A stretch of 64,000 bases of DNA. It comes from a virus. How positions within the stretch are numbered: the stretch's first letter is position 1; every line of letters starts with the position of its first letter. Location: the IMG/VR virus record IMGVR_UViG_3300025162_000046, positions 1 to 64,000 of that record; one strand, written 5' to 3'. A model generated the notes under the pieces. The model made no database searches, was not told the DNA's origin, and saw only the letters and a list, made by a program, of their open reading frames with translations. Both the position numbers and the translations under genes were made by a program. This document shows, one piece after another, positions 43,501-53,443 of this stretch.

Positions 43501-46500
43501 ACGTTATTCATTCGATAGTGTATCCTCAGCGTTTTCAGGATATTTCAATAAATCTAGGATCGGGGAGTTCCTTAATTATCAATCCACCGGCCATGATAGA
43601 GCTTCAGCGCTTACCAGCCCCCTGGGCCTATCGAGGTAATTGGTCCCCCACACCTGCACCAACCTCCATAGAAACCCAACCCATAACTTTAGTACCAAAT
43701 TGGCCATCCGGAACTACCTATGCTAATAAAAATTATTTTATTATACAAGAGACAGCGACTATTGGGGCCCTCTCTTTCATAAAAGGGGACTGGATTGTAT
43801 GGGACGGAGCTCAATGGGTAAATAAAATATGGTCATTGCAGGGATCCTTAAAAATCGATCATTCTGGAAATATATCTCTCCCAGATATCTCTGCTCTCAG
43901 CACTCTTGCTGGCATCTTTCCTTATTATATTGTTATAGAAGAAGGGCGCATCCTCGAACTCGGAGATGTACATATAGGAGATTGGGTAATTGCTGCCGAA
44001 GGAACTCCTTCAAACCCCACGTGGATATTGTCCACAGGACAAAGTTATGATGCTCTGCGCAATACAGTTTATTCAGATACATTATCTGCTTCAGATTATT
44101 CTGAAATTACTCAGAATATTATAAAAATTCTTGGCGATACCGTTTTTAAGTATCAACTTCCTCGAAAATTTCTCGCTCCGGGTTCCTGCAACTTACGATT
44201 TCTAATTAAACCTAGTTATAATGCTATAGATAAATCCGGGGCATTTTATAATTTTACTGCGGCGGCCCTTCTCTATGATACTGCAGAAGAGTCTTTTTAT
44301 GTGCAAGACACATCTTTAGATTCTTTATTGATTTATTTTCAGGAAGGATCAAGCATAGAAACTGATTTTTTTAATACGGTTAACTCCGACGGGACTCAAA
44401 CACAATTTAATGTCAAGTCCTCTGTAGAACCTATTAAACATTATGTTCAGTTTCGTGAACCTCAATACTTTAAAAATCTCGGCACTGTGATTGGATCTGT
44501 TAGTGCAGAATTTCCAAAGCAGCTTTCTCTTATCTCAGGGTTTGATTTCCCAATTTCTCAGATTTCACCAACGGATATTATGATATCTGGGTCACAAATC
44601 AAACTTCGAAATAATTATTCATCAGTATTCGAAAATACCTTTTTTACTCACTATGTTACTTTACAAGGTATGCTATCTACTTCTGACATCACGAATCATA
44701 CTCTGGTCCCTGTAACAGGAACAGGGACCGATTCTACCTTTCTTGCAGAATTTTCTTCAGCAGCATCACATCTTACAATAGGAGATCAAGTATTAATCAC
44801 TGAGCCAGCGGTGGCTCGGCAATATGATGCAACATACGAAACACGCTATTATAAAAATTTACTTGCAATAGCGGGTACTGTTTCTCAAAGTGATCCTACT
44901 ACGTTGCTTCCGATTGGAAACGGGTCTGAGGATCTAGCTTCTTTTGCAGCGGCGATGAATCTAATAAGCACAGGGGATAGTACTTATGGTATTTTTATTC
45001 TTGGCGGCTCCTCTTTTTCCACAGGAGCGCATCAATTGCCTTTTACCGGGGCACTCTCGGCTGCCTGCAATCGCAGCGCGCCCTTACTTTGGATTGTAGG
45101 CGGCGTAGGCGGTCAATTAGCAAAATCTTCCGACGGGTCAACTTGGACTCCCATTTCTTTCTCGACCTGGGGGGTTGGAAATATTCGAAAAGTATATTTC
45201 ACGATTACATCCTCAGGCATGGGCCAGTGGAGAATAGTTGGTGATAATGGTAAATGCGCCTGGTCTCAGGATAACGGAGTCAGCTGGTTTATGGATGCAA
45301 TCCCCGGCTGGGGAACCACTCGCATTAATGATATCAGTTACATGAATGATACGTGGGTAATCGTGGGAGATAGTGGGAAACTCGCTTATCTTAATGCGGA
45401 GCTCGCCGGCGCCACAGTCTGGACTATTCCCAGCAGTTCGGGCTTCGGCGCAACTACGATCCGGACAGTATCAAGCGGCAATAATACTTGGATGACAGGT
45501 GGTGGGGATACTTCAGGCCCTGGAATTCTTTCTATATCTATGGATTCAGGTGTCACTTGGAATTCTGCCCCCATGAATAGTACCACCTGGGGAGATAATT
45601 ATATTACCTCCATCCTGTGTAACAATGAAGCGGCTAACCGTACTTGGGTAGTGGCGGGGATAAACGGCAGGATCGCTTATTCTGTGGACGATGGTGTGAA
45701 TTGGGCATCGTGCGCTGCGCTCCCCACCAATTGGAGCTCTGCAAATATAAATAATATTTCTTACGGATATGGAGTATGGACTATTGTTGGAGATCAGGGG
45801 CGAATAGCGACCTCAATCGACGGCATAACCTGGGTAATGAGTACTGCCCCCTCAACATTAAGTACAACTAACTTGAGGGCGGCCGCCCACGGTGCTAGTT
45901 TAATAAATGGTATAGAAGACCTGATCGTGGGAGATTCTAATCTCATAGCATATTCCAGTAGCCTCAATTTATCACAAGGGTCCCGAACAGTTCAAGGAAC
46001 TTTCTCGGGCAGCTCCTCTATTAGTTTTAATTCAGATATCGTATCCTGGGTCTCAGGGGATCCCTTGATAAAAACAGTGTTGATCACATTATATACTAAG
46101 TTATCCGTTGAGTGTGAGTTAATCGGAATACCTTTAACTCGAATTCCCCTATTTTCTTTAGGAGATCAGTTAGTATTGCCTGTGGCAGTTGTTACTTCTT
46201 CGTATTCTCAAGCCAATAGGGTTTATTACCCCAGCACTGACCCCGCGGTTCACGTCGGATACCCAGCATATGCAGAAGACTCTTCTCTTTATTACACGGA
46301 TTCTAATAATCAACCAATTCTTTATGTAAATTCAAATAATGATAAACTATATCTCTGTGATGTTGCCGGAAATTACGTAAATTCGGTTTACTCTACACTC
46401 CCTATTTCTTCTTTCATGATGTATTCCACCAACTATGGGATTCAATTCAACGATACTCGCCAATTTTCCTATACGCCAAAATACCCCACTTATGCAGATT

Positions 46501-48239
46501 GGCTCGCGGGCAGTGGTCGATTAATTTTAAGACCCTCTGTAGCAATATCAAACATCATTATTTCGGTGTCCTCTTCATCCATTGTGTTTCGTGATGCACT
46601 CGCCCTCCCCTCAGGGAATAATATTCTTATATTGACTATCATGCCTACGGTCATCACCGGGACCGTCACTACGGCCTCCCTACCCGCTTACGAGTTTTCT
46701 TCAATACCCCCTCCTTCAGTTCCTTACGCGATCAATAATAACGCAACGGGTATTTATATTCCAGATGGAGGATATGGAACTTGGATAGGGTATAGTTCTA
46801 TTACAGATTATCTTCCTTGGATTGAGGACACTGCGGCATTCCACACTAACCCGTTAGTGAATATGAACGGAACTCCTGTGTATCTTTGTAATGCCGACGG
46901 AACTTTTAGAACAACCACTAGCGGAGACCTTATTCCAATGCAGGCCCCCGAATATTTTACTTTCCAAGAACTTATTACTAACCTTGGTCGAGAAATTGAT
47001 GTAGGGGGGTGCAAAGGAAAATGGACGCCAATCGCTACAGGATCTCCAGCAGTCCCCGTTTATCCTGACTCCGCGGAGCTCTCAATTAATGATTATTTTC
47101 TTATTACACAAACAGTCGCCATTAGTACCTTTACTTTCACTCAAGGAGATTGGTTAGTTTGGGATGGAGCACAATGGACTGACGCCCCCCCAACAAACCC
47201 TGTTGTAACTAAAGTAGATATAGCCAACAATACTATTTATTTTTCTAAATCTCTTTCCTCTACTTCAAAATATCTTCGTCTCCATATGCTCACAATTGCT
47301 TCCTTTGAACCTATGACAACAGATCTCAATAGCCCTCTTAGAATTTATAGCCTATTACAAACGCAGTTAAACAAGTATACTCCAGATAGGGTGTATTACG
47401 CAACAAGCGCCTACCCCCCATATAGTTCCCGTCCTGATTTATATCTCAATAATGCGTTCATTAATTCAAATGATGCGGTAGTGTATTATTGTGACGCGAA
47501 CGGCAATTACGTAGATGAAACTCTCACAACAAATACAGCGAGCCCAACTAGCCGATATCAGCCCCCAATGCCTAAGTACAAATTTTGTCAAGATTGGTAT
47601 AAGGAAGAACAATATTTAGAGGGGCAGGAAAATAATCCATACTGGCAATTTATAATAATTAAAGATGTTTTTGATTCTGATTCTAATACCTGGTCTCAAA
47701 AAGCAACCGTAAATCGCAAAAACAAAAGTGCCACGGGAACTCAGCTAGTATTCCAGGAAATTACCGATGGGTCTAACTACTTAACAGTACAAAAAGGATT
47801 GGAACATACTTCAACATTCACCTCTTTTTCTGTAAGCGCCGCTCCATATATTGATTATATCAAGGGTATCATTACTCTATTGATCGTGGTGAACCCTACA
47901 TATTCCCGGCCGGCAGCAGAAATAGAAACGGACTTCGAGCAATATGGTATTAAATTCATCTCAAATATAGAAATGACTAATATTTCTTCAACAACAGAAA
48001 TCATTCATTCTTTAATTAATAGTACGCTCACCACAGATTATCAGGTTAACACCACCCAAAATTTTGCGAATGCACAAGATAAAAAAAGTTCAATTGTAGC
48101 TATTACTGAAATGGGGGTCTTCAATACCGATGACACTATGATCGCCTACGCCACCTTCCCTCCAATTATCTACAATAGCGCGAAACACCACCTTTCGTTG
48201 AACTTGTTTATTAAACAAGGGCAGTTCTCATCAGTATAG
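40593..48239 (+). CDS. Giant baseplate/tail protein with Asp-box propeller
   Basis: 2548 residues, the largest gene here. The N-terminal about 400 residues contain helices (IQPELDLFLHELYRYLDHLY) and could anchor to the baseplate, perhaps like T4 gp7. Most of the rest is beta-rich. Residues about 1498-1790 hold five Asp-box (S-x-D-x-G-x-x-W type) repeats, typical of beta-propellers. Two copies of GDW[I/L]VWDGAQW (about 1064 and 2184) and repeated 'CDANGNYV' modules (about 1910-2320) mark other surface domains. Probably contributes to host surface binding as well as baseplate structure. Exact equivalence with a known gene is unclear. Confidence 0.65.
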   Translation: MSDIISVMGASAAYTSDTEFTLVKRVQLTNEVPSSSLAALLPTGLRNDFWKYFVGSTKTEHEIPTISTGGTIDTQVMKIVNGVVSSDYGPPAIAGTTYSSLDIEGVIQPELDLFLHELYRYLDHLYPDHPDYSLLLTPIELNDAFFAAAAIIGYTPDYRFLGIWSQSITGATLTQEELKWKIRDLRSAAYRRKFNGSYSGYKSIFSSMYRHGSVYATGTYIPKTIINSLDVTSKNFFRMFRLIDFLGVNDSIYKESTEAAFNGIIDPSDLYSIYEITPQLLSNDISVLSKISFGAFIADTDQILIPTASAGITVQSKSTVPYYYDSNYILHRIGLSGRGLASSRKYTITHRGVRQTDQITLSPRPFGILGSFSLPASVALKMYPKDTLAMTPIAAISFGEDTLIIDDLIQDSYVTTTGYSQADVARIIETAPGVITIFTNPASAPIITQPPATDILSFGFNIQITQYINTEITHSYVFLEGLVTYVLGTGTALSSASLKILCVPEINPITGETNNRDLFINAVGYPTIAVGNYVDICAYNIITSTWDVISNTYGWIDSIDYGSVITNEMTRFGVTLGSPATFTPDDFLPWEQRASSSFVASTNSFVNGTIPGTILSDSPTEIAVFEGNSESLRAESLTAGDSIYGPGLQVGTIVVSSTARSIIISPAAIQFGSFTYTVTMKHNTGAISSPKIFDFKKDLFTQYPTLTSSAFDFLWPSSTWPEVSQGYLEGVIDTSLYSYPAGLPSGITLPANVYIDRNVVLDLSLDRPLYHPNTLGLTGGAGQYLCLCDTPWLDYLEFFANQSKRATEQVYVGAQINLTTDTSGLYTIIPGMSYTDPAIQAKFTIIPQNYNPNPQPAYIQLGVGGELKSQLFVSIDSLIRPSIFGSAFYDQSGRDETVGETRRSTYFSKGSNVASGFANIATSLQLEAPVFETPVGEYENISGPAATDSQGFATYTSGLTDPDNPTNSYHVIHSIVYPQRFQDISINLGSGSSLIINPPAMIELQRLPAPWAYRGNWSPTPAPTSIETQPITLVPNWPSGTTYANKNYFIIQETATIGALSFIKGDWIVWDGAQWVNKIWSLQGSLKIDHSGNISLPDISALSTLAGIFPYYIVIEEGRILELGDVHIGDWVIAAEGTPSNPTWILSTGQSYDALRNTVYSDTLSASDYSEITQNIIKILGDTVFKYQLPRKFLAPGSCNLRFLIKPSYNAIDKSGAFYNFTAAALLYDTAEESFYVQDTSLDSLLIYFQEGSSIETDFFNTVNSDGTQTQFNVKSSVEPIKHYVQFREPQYFKNLGTVIGSVSAEFPKQLSLISGFDFPISQISPTDIMISGSQIKLRNNYSSVFENTFFTHYVTLQGMLSTSDITNHTLVPVTGTGTDSTFLAEFSSAASHLTIGDQVLITEPAVARQYDATYETRYYKNLLAIAGTVSQSDPTTLLPIGNGSEDLASFAAAMNLISTGDSTYGIFILGGSSFSTGAHQLPFTGALSAACNRSAPLLWIVGGVGGQLAKSSDGSTWTPISFSTWGVGNIRKVYFTITSSGMGQWRIVGDNGKCAWSQDNGVSWFMDAIPGWGTTRINDISYMNDTWVIVGDSGKLAYLNAELAGATVWTIPSSSGFGATTIRTVSSGNNTWMTGGGDTSGPGILSISMDSGVTWNSAPMNSTTWGDNYITSILCNNEAANRTWVVAGINGRIAYSVDDGVNWASCAALPTNWSSANINNISYGYGVWTIVGDQGRIATSIDGITWVMSTAPSTLSTTNLRAAAHGASLINGIEDLIVGDSNLIAYSSSLNLSQGSRTVQGTFSGSSSISFNSDIVSWVSGDPLIKTVLITLYTKLSVECELIGIPLTRIPLFSLGDQLVLPVAVVTSSYSQANRVYYPSTDPAVHVGYPAYAEDSSLYYTDSNNQPILYVNSNNDKLYLCDVAGNYVNSVYSTLPISSFMMYSTNYGIQFNDTRQFSYTPKYPTYADWLAGSGRLILRPSVAISNIIISVSSSSIVFRDALALPSGNNILILTIMPTVITGTVTTASLPAYEFSSIPPPSVPYAINNNATGIYIPDGGYGTWIGYSSITDYLPWIEDTAAFHTNPLVNMNGTPVYLCNADGTFRTTTSGDLIPMQAPEYFTFQELITNLGREIDVGGCKGKWTPIATGSPAVPVYPDSAELSINDYFLITQTVAISTFTFTQGDWLVWDGAQWTDAPPTNPVVTKVDIANNTIYFSKSLSSTSKYLRLHMLTIASFEPMTTDLNSPLRIYSLLQTQLNKYTPDRVYYATSAYPPYSSRPDLYLNNAFINSNDAVVYYCDANGNYVDETLTTNTASPTSRYQPPMPKYKFCQDWYKEEQYLEGQENNPYWQFIIIKDVFDSDSNTWSQKATVNRKNKSATGTQLVFQEITDGSNYLTVQKGLEHTSTFTSFSVSAAPYIDYIKGIITLLIVVNPTYSRPAAEIETDFEQYGIKFISNIEMTNISSTTEIIHSLINSTLTTDYQVNTTQNFANAQDKKSSIVAITEMGVFNTDDTMIAYATFPPIIYNSAKHHLSLNLFIKQGQFSSV
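45088..45963 (+). repeat. Asp-box (BNR-like) propeller repeats
   Basis: Five repeats of about 55 residues, each with WIVVGD-type strand and an Asp box: AKSSDGSTW, WSQDNGVSW, ISMDSGVTW, YSVDDGVNW and TSIDGITW. Known from sialidases and other carbohydrate-binding or glycan-cutting propellers. Confidence 0.75.
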
Positions 48240-48241
48240 AG

Positions 48242-48249
48242 ACTAATTA
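48242..48249 (+). promoter_or_regulatory. ACTAATTA motif before the gene at 48266
   Basis: Two bases after the giant gene's stop; AAAGGAG follows before ATG 48266. Confidence 0.55.
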
Positions 48250-48265
48250 GAAAGGAGACTTCCGC

Positions 48266-50092
48266 ATGGCAAATCCGATTCAAAAGGCTCCGTGGAAAAT
48301 ATCGTTCGCCCCCACTGGTAATGGCCCCTATGCAGTTAAAGTAAGGTTATATGATCTGCTTTTTAATTCAGAGACAGATGTTGCTTGGTATCTTACTGAT
48401 GGCGCCGGGTTGAATCTCCCCCACGATATTATTTTGTTCGACCCTTCAATTTACTCTTCTTCAGGCGGTGGTTCGATATCTCCTCCGGCATTAAGAAACT
48501 CTAGACAAAGCCATGGTTTTTTTCTGACAAAAGTCACGTATGATGCACGTGCAACTTCCACCTGGGTGCCTGATGTATCCTATGCAGCGATACCAGATTC
48601 ATCTGATGCCCACTATAATCAGCAGGGATATTACATTCACGACTCTTCAGCCGCCCTACCTCCCTTAGAAGTAGATTATACGACTATTGCTAACATGACA
48701 TATTATGATACGTCATTAAACTCCACCGTATTCACGGATCTCTTAGACCCCTCGGCGCCCTACGAAACATCAACGAATCCTTACATGTGTTATGTTTCAA
48801 GCGTCACTTTAGGCATCTCAGGGCTATCTGCAGCCTCATCATCCGCGCTGATCCTCAGTAGTCCTGATTTAGCTCTGCAGGCGACTATTCCCGGATCTTC
48901 TTTACAACCATACACCCGTATTTGTATGCGAGCAGATATTACTAATTCCGAAATAGTCTCCATACTTCAGTTTTTTACTCGATACGGAATTAATAATGAC
49001 AACTCCTCGATCCTAACCACCCAAGTGCCGGATCTTATTGATCCTACAAAAAACACGCATCTTTTAGACATAGAAATTTGGGTTCGTTGTTCTTTCTTTG
49101 CAGATTATATTACTCCTTCTCCCTTCGAGCAGGATTTAACTACGGGGTCTCAAGTCGCTCACGAGAATCTTATTATTGGTCAAGGAGACTTCTCCCGGTT
49201 CACCCGAGAGATCAACCCTAATGAAATTATCCCCTATCTCCCCGCAACTCCCCCTCGAAACGACATAACAGGAATAACGCTAGTTGCTGACGCAGGCCTC
49301 TTTCCAATCCCTTCTGTGACGGGCGCCTATAATAGCGCCACCACGGTATCAAATATCCCTGTTGGTTGGGTAAACCCCGAATTACAAAGCGGCGCCATCA
49401 CAGGAGGCTTAGTAGCCGTTCCTCTCAAGGGTAACGCATATGTGAGCGGTCGCATTTTCTCCCCGACAATTGATGAGCTTTGGATCTATATCAAAAAACT
49501 TGTTGATGGCCAGGGCACCGGGGCAGTATCCTCTACTTTAACAGAGCCAACAATAAGCCTGCCGGGCGGCCATATTGGCGACCCTATTTCTGCCGACGGC
49601 ACATCATATGTTGCAGCGCCTTCGAGTATTTCTTACTCTGTAGACACAACAATACAATCTATAATCAATGCAATTCTTCCTAACAGCTACGCGAATTATG
49701 TTCCGATTTCTAATCCCACACCACGAACTAACCCGTATTCTTTACGAGAGCTAGAATCTATTGTTGATAATCTGCAATATAATTCACGAACAGCCGTGGG
49801 CTTCTTTGCTGCAAATGCGGTAAGCACCGGCAATATAAATACAAGCATTGGAACAGTATATCAACTACATGCTAATTATACTCCAGAATCCCCCAGCGCC
49901 TGGCACTGGTCTGTAGCTAACACCTATAATGCGGCGGAAAGCGCTATTAATTACGGTGCGGCGCTTCCACAGGCAACAAATTATGATAGGGCGGCTGACT
50001 TCATCGCCGGGGACTCCTATCTATCAGCAGATGGAAAGTGGCATTATTTATTTGATCATGTGCGAATTCCGGTTCTTGCAGAAACTTACTAA
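48266..50092 (+). CDS. Tail/baseplate-associated structural protein
   Basis: 608 residues, beta-rich, not assigned to a family. The opening WKISFAPTGNGPYAVKVRLY suggests a small barrel. The middle contains Ser/Thr/Pro-rich strand segments, and the C-terminus ends in a compact aromatic stretch (GKWHYLFDHVRIPVLAETY). Placement between the giant tail protein and the tail fibre suggests a fibre-attachment or baseplate-periphery role. Confidence 0.6.
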   Translation: MANPIQKAPWKISFAPTGNGPYAVKVRLYDLLFNSETDVAWYLTDGAGLNLPHDIILFDPSIYSSSGGGSISPPALRNSRQSHGFFLTKVTYDARATSTWVPDVSYAAIPDSSDAHYNQQGYYIHDSSAALPPLEVDYTTIANMTYYDTSLNSTVFTDLLDPSAPYETSTNPYMCYVSSVTLGISGLSAASSSALILSSPDLALQATIPGSSLQPYTRICMRADITNSEIVSILQFFTRYGINNDNSSILTTQVPDLIDPTKNTHLLDIEIWVRCSFFADYITPSPFEQDLTTGSQVAHENLIIGQGDFSRFTREINPNEIIPYLPATPPRNDITGITLVADAGLFPIPSVTGAYNSATTVSNIPVGWVNPELQSGAITGGLVAVPLKGNAYVSGRIFSPTIDELWIYIKKLVDGQGTGAVSSTLTEPTISLPGGHIGDPISADGTSYVAAPSSISYSVDTTIQSIINAILPNSYANYVPISNPTPRTNPYSLRELESIVDNLQYNSRTAVGFFAANAVSTGNINTSIGTVYQLHANYTPESPSAWHWSVANTYNAAESAINYGAALPQATNYDRAADFIAGDSYLSADGKWHYLFDHVRIPVLAETY

Positions 50093-50095
50093 TTG
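50088..50095 (+). promoter_or_regulatory. ACTAATTG variant motif before the tail fibre gene
   Basis: Contains the stop of the preceding gene; AGAGGG and ATG 50109 follow. Confidence 0.4.
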
Positions 50096-50108
50096 ATAAG
50101 AGGGTATA

Positions 50109-52937
50109 ATGTCAGCACATAATGAAGGATTAACATGGTTTGCTAGGCGAACGGGCCAATTTCGTTACTCTGTCAACGGCCATGATCAGTGGCTCCAGCC
50201 CCTCAGTATCTATACCGCTGGCGAAGATGTCAAACGAGGCCAACCTGTCTCTATAGTTGTTCATGCTGATACTCAGGATGCTATTTTACAATCTTATGGC
50301 ATAGTAACTGCGACTCAAACAGGCAATGACAATGTAGTCGTTCTTACTCGCTCAGATCGTCACACCTATTCAATCGGCTTTGCAATGGAATCTGTTATCG
50401 CGGGTGAGACTATTCATGTGTTAGAAAGCGGCCGGCTTTGTTATTTGGCAACAAATAGTGCAACGGAATATTGGCCGGGTATTTTCACCGACGCGTCGCG
50501 CGGACTTATGGTATATGCAGGCCCCGCCGCAGGATCTTTTACCTTCAGTTCTGTTGAGGCGGTCACGGGAGGCCGCAATCTAATTCAATTAGGATCTATT
50601 TCTAATACGATAATCTCAGGGGCGAATCTTACTGAAGTAGATATTGAAGTATCAATCACCGGTGATGGTCGCGGGCCTATCGATAACACCCAGTTTGAAA
50701 TGGTGACAGGCGAGGTGATTGATTATACCGGCTCCCCCCCTTACAACTTCCCCCCTCTATGCGCTATTTCAGATGGAACCGTAGGTATCGCAGGAACCGC
50801 TATTCTTGCCGATAGTAGATTTAGGAACAAATCGAATGTAATTGGCTTTATGCTTAACGCATCGCAAGTAGCCCCCTTCCCAATTGGTTCTAATTGCATC
50901 TTTCTTCGTAAAGGCAGATTGAATGTTTCTGGCGCCGTTAATGCTCTTATTCCCGGCGCCCGTTATTATTTAGCTAATGATGGCCAAATCACTACCTCAA
51001 GTGGATCAGTAGTTTATCCTAATGCATTGGTAGAGGTGGGGACTGCGGTGTCCGCCACGGAACTCATTGTTGATATTAGTTTACCTCTCCTTGGAGTTTC
51101 TGACTATCCATTAGGAACACTCCGGCCTCTAACCGGTGACAATACCGTCTCTGGTTATTTGGTTTGCGATGGTATTCTCCAACATTTAATTATTGACTAT
51201 GTAGAATTTTACAACTGGGCGCTAACTCAACCGCTAAATTCCGTTATCACTATTGTTGGTGCTGCCCCCGGACATTTCATAGTGGCCGAACAAATCAACC
51301 CGGCGTCGTCACTTCCCTTCCAGATCGTGGCCTATACCCCCAGTTACGAACCTCTATCCACTATCACAGATTATCGACGAGAAACAGGCACAACATCTAT
51401 CACAGGCACTCTCACGATGGACCTCACTCCCTTCACTATCAGCGGCCCTCAAAACAGTATAGGATTGGCCCTCGACCAATTTCTTCCTGAACTATTTATA
51501 GATATTGGTGGGATCTCGACAAAAGTTTCGGCGGATTCATGGACACTCTCAGGGACTATTCTCACCGGAACAGTAGCCGCCCACACTAACGCGGCATACA
51601 TCTTAGTTGTTTATCGACCGGAGGCCCTTGCTAGATATCAAGAAGCAACAAATATCCTGAGTGTAGTTAATACCTCCAGTGGCTACGCCATTAACTCAAC
51701 CGCCATGATAGATCGACTTCAAAACGACGGAATAGCAGAAACACTTATCTTAGGCAGTAATGTTTCAGGATCCATTGTAAGAATTTTAGGTAATGTGCAA
51801 TTCGGGGATAGTAGTGCGTTGGATGGTTTGACTATTGAAGGTCAGATTGTTGTCAAAACGGATGGGGGTGTGCAAACCCTTTCTATTGATAATGCAACGG
51901 GGCTCATAACCGCAGTAAACACCGCCCAAAATTATCCGTCCGCTGATGGCCATCTTGTTAATAAAGCATATTCCGATTTACATGGAATACATACAACAGT
52001 AGCTATCGGTGGATCAATCGTTAATGGGTCTTTTACTAATACAGCAACAGTTCATGGTATTTCAATGGGGGCAACTGGCGGGTTTGATGCAGATATGATT
52101 GATGAGCGCCATGTGGGTGGCTATGGCTGGAGATCCGACTCAGTGCCGACGGCCTCAAGCGGAGTTCCTGTGGCCAGATCAGCCTGGGTTCCTGAAATCA
52201 CTTCCACCGGTGTGGCCGAATTGGGTAGTCAAGTCAATTTTTACTTGACTTCATTTGTCGCAAAACCGGCAGTGGGGCTTATAGCAACATCTTTAATAAT
52301 CAAAGGGACTACCTCTGGCAACCCCTCGTATGCTCCCACTAATCCTTACCTGCAAATACTTAATAATGGTTCAAGTCTACTACAAGCCGTTCAAATTGGT
52401 AATCCTATTGCCGGCAACGCAGTAAATTTAATTTCTGTTAATAATTCACTTCTAGTTACTAGTGACAGCACCCCCAACGCAGCCCCTGTATCGTGGGCCA
52501 CGATCAAAGCAGCGGCATTCCAGACAGTATCTACTATTCAAGCAAAGAAAAAAGTCATTCCTTTTACAAAATCAGGCCTTGAAATTATTAAAGAGACAGA
52601 AATAGTTCAGTATGAGCTTAAAACCGAAGACAGGCTACGAGTAGGTTTCATAGCGGAATGGACTGATGAACTTTTAGCAGGAAAGAATCATGATGAGAAT
52701 GATCTTGGCACTACTCTTGGAGTAGCGCTTAAAGCCATTCAAGAACTCGCTGCGCTTGGTGAAGAATTGCAGAAAGATAATAAAAAACTACAGCAGGAGA
52801 TTGAGGTTTTAAAAGAGACAGCTATTCAACAGCTCAAAGATGATAAGGAACTGTTGAAAGAAGAGATCGAAGTCTTAAAAACAGCGGCTATTAAAGCTAA
52901 ACTTCCTGTTATGATTGTTCCTCTTGATCTCACTTAA
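50109..52937 (+). CDS. Tail fibre with S74-type chaperone domain
   Basis: 942 residues. The beta-rich shaft has Gly/Ser/Thr-rich strands. The end (about 800-942) matches the intramolecular chaperone (peptidase S74) layout: STIQAKKKVIPFTKSGLEII, EYELKTEDRLRVGFIAEW-type strand, VALKAIQELAALGEEL, then a coiled coil (KKLQQEIEVLKE). Such domains trimerise the fibre and then cut themselves off. Likely host-recognition fibre or spike. Its stop overlaps that of the convergent gene at 52934. Confidence 0.75.
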   Translation: MSAHNEGLTWFARRTGQFRYSVNGHDQWLQPLSIYTAGEDVKRGQPVSIVVHADTQDAILQSYGIVTATQTGNDNVVVLTRSDRHTYSIGFAMESVIAGETIHVLESGRLCYLATNSATEYWPGIFTDASRGLMVYAGPAAGSFTFSSVEAVTGGRNLIQLGSISNTIISGANLTEVDIEVSITGDGRGPIDNTQFEMVTGEVIDYTGSPPYNFPPLCAISDGTVGIAGTAILADSRFRNKSNVIGFMLNASQVAPFPIGSNCIFLRKGRLNVSGAVNALIPGARYYLANDGQITTSSGSVVYPNALVEVGTAVSATELIVDISLPLLGVSDYPLGTLRPLTGDNTVSGYLVCDGILQHLIIDYVEFYNWALTQPLNSVITIVGAAPGHFIVAEQINPASSLPFQIVAYTPSYEPLSTITDYRRETGTTSITGTLTMDLTPFTISGPQNSIGLALDQFLPELFIDIGGISTKVSADSWTLSGTILTGTVAAHTNAAYILVVYRPEALARYQEATNILSVVNTSSGYAINSTAMIDRLQNDGIAETLILGSNVSGSIVRILGNVQFGDSSALDGLTIEGQIVVKTDGGVQTLSIDNATGLITAVNTAQNYPSADGHLVNKAYSDLHGIHTTVAIGGSIVNGSFTNTATVHGISMGATGGFDADMIDERHVGGYGWRSDSVPTASSGVPVARSAWVPEITSTGVAELGSQVNFYLTSFVAKPAVGLIATSLIIKGTTSGNPSYAPTNPYLQILNNGSSLLQAVQIGNPIAGNAVNLISVNNSLLVTSDSTPNAAPVSWATIKAAAFQTVSTIQAKKKVIPFTKSGLEIIKETEIVQYELKTEDRLRVGFIAEWTDELLAGKNHDENDLGTTLGVALKAIQELAALGEELQKDNKKLQQEIEVLKETAIQQLKDDKELLKEEIEVLKTAAIKAKLPVMIVPLDLT

Positions 52938-53443
52938 GACTTTTTAACCTTATCATCGACAACTTCTGTGATAGCCGCTAATGCATTATTCCCGTGCATA
53001 GCTTCGAGGATCTGATTTAACTGGACAATTCCTTGCAACACATCTTTGCTGGCTTTTTTGAAAACTTTTTCATCCGTGTATGAGGAAGACCCCGGTAATT
53101 GATGCGTCTCTATTTCAGCATGGACTTTTGCAGCCTGTATCCCCATGATCGGATTAATAATCGTAGACATGGCGCCTGTATTTCCACCCTGAACTTGGGT
53201 ATAAAAATCCATCAATTGTTTTACATTCGCCTCACCCAACCGGACAAGAATCGCCTCTTTAATTTCCGATTCAAAGTCTCTATTATCCTGAACATGCCTA
53301 AAGCTATCTCTGACGAATTCAGTCAAGGAAGACTCAATAGAGGAGACAGGGTCATCAATCCTAACAGCAGTGACAGCGGCAGACTCTTGCCCCATAGAAT
53401 CGCTTAGTTGATTAAGCATTTGCATCGAAGTTCCTTCATTCAT
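52934..53443 (-). CDS. Unknown helical protein
   Basis: 169 residues, mostly helical, with MLNQLSDSMGQESAAVTAV at the start and a basic end (VVDDKVKKS). Not recognised. It overlaps the preceding minus-strand gene by eight bases (ATGAATGA) and forms a two-gene unit with it. A structural-assembly role is possible from position behind the tail genes. Confidence 0.6.
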   Translation of the reverse strand: MNEGTSMQMLNQLSDSMGQESAAVTAVRIDDPVSSIESSLTEFVRDSFRHVQDNRDFESEIKEAILVRLGEANVKQLMDFYTQVQGGNTGAMSTIINPIMGIQAAKVHAEIETHQLPGSSSYTDEKVFKKASKDVLQGIVQLNQILEAMHGNNALAAITEVVDDKVKKS

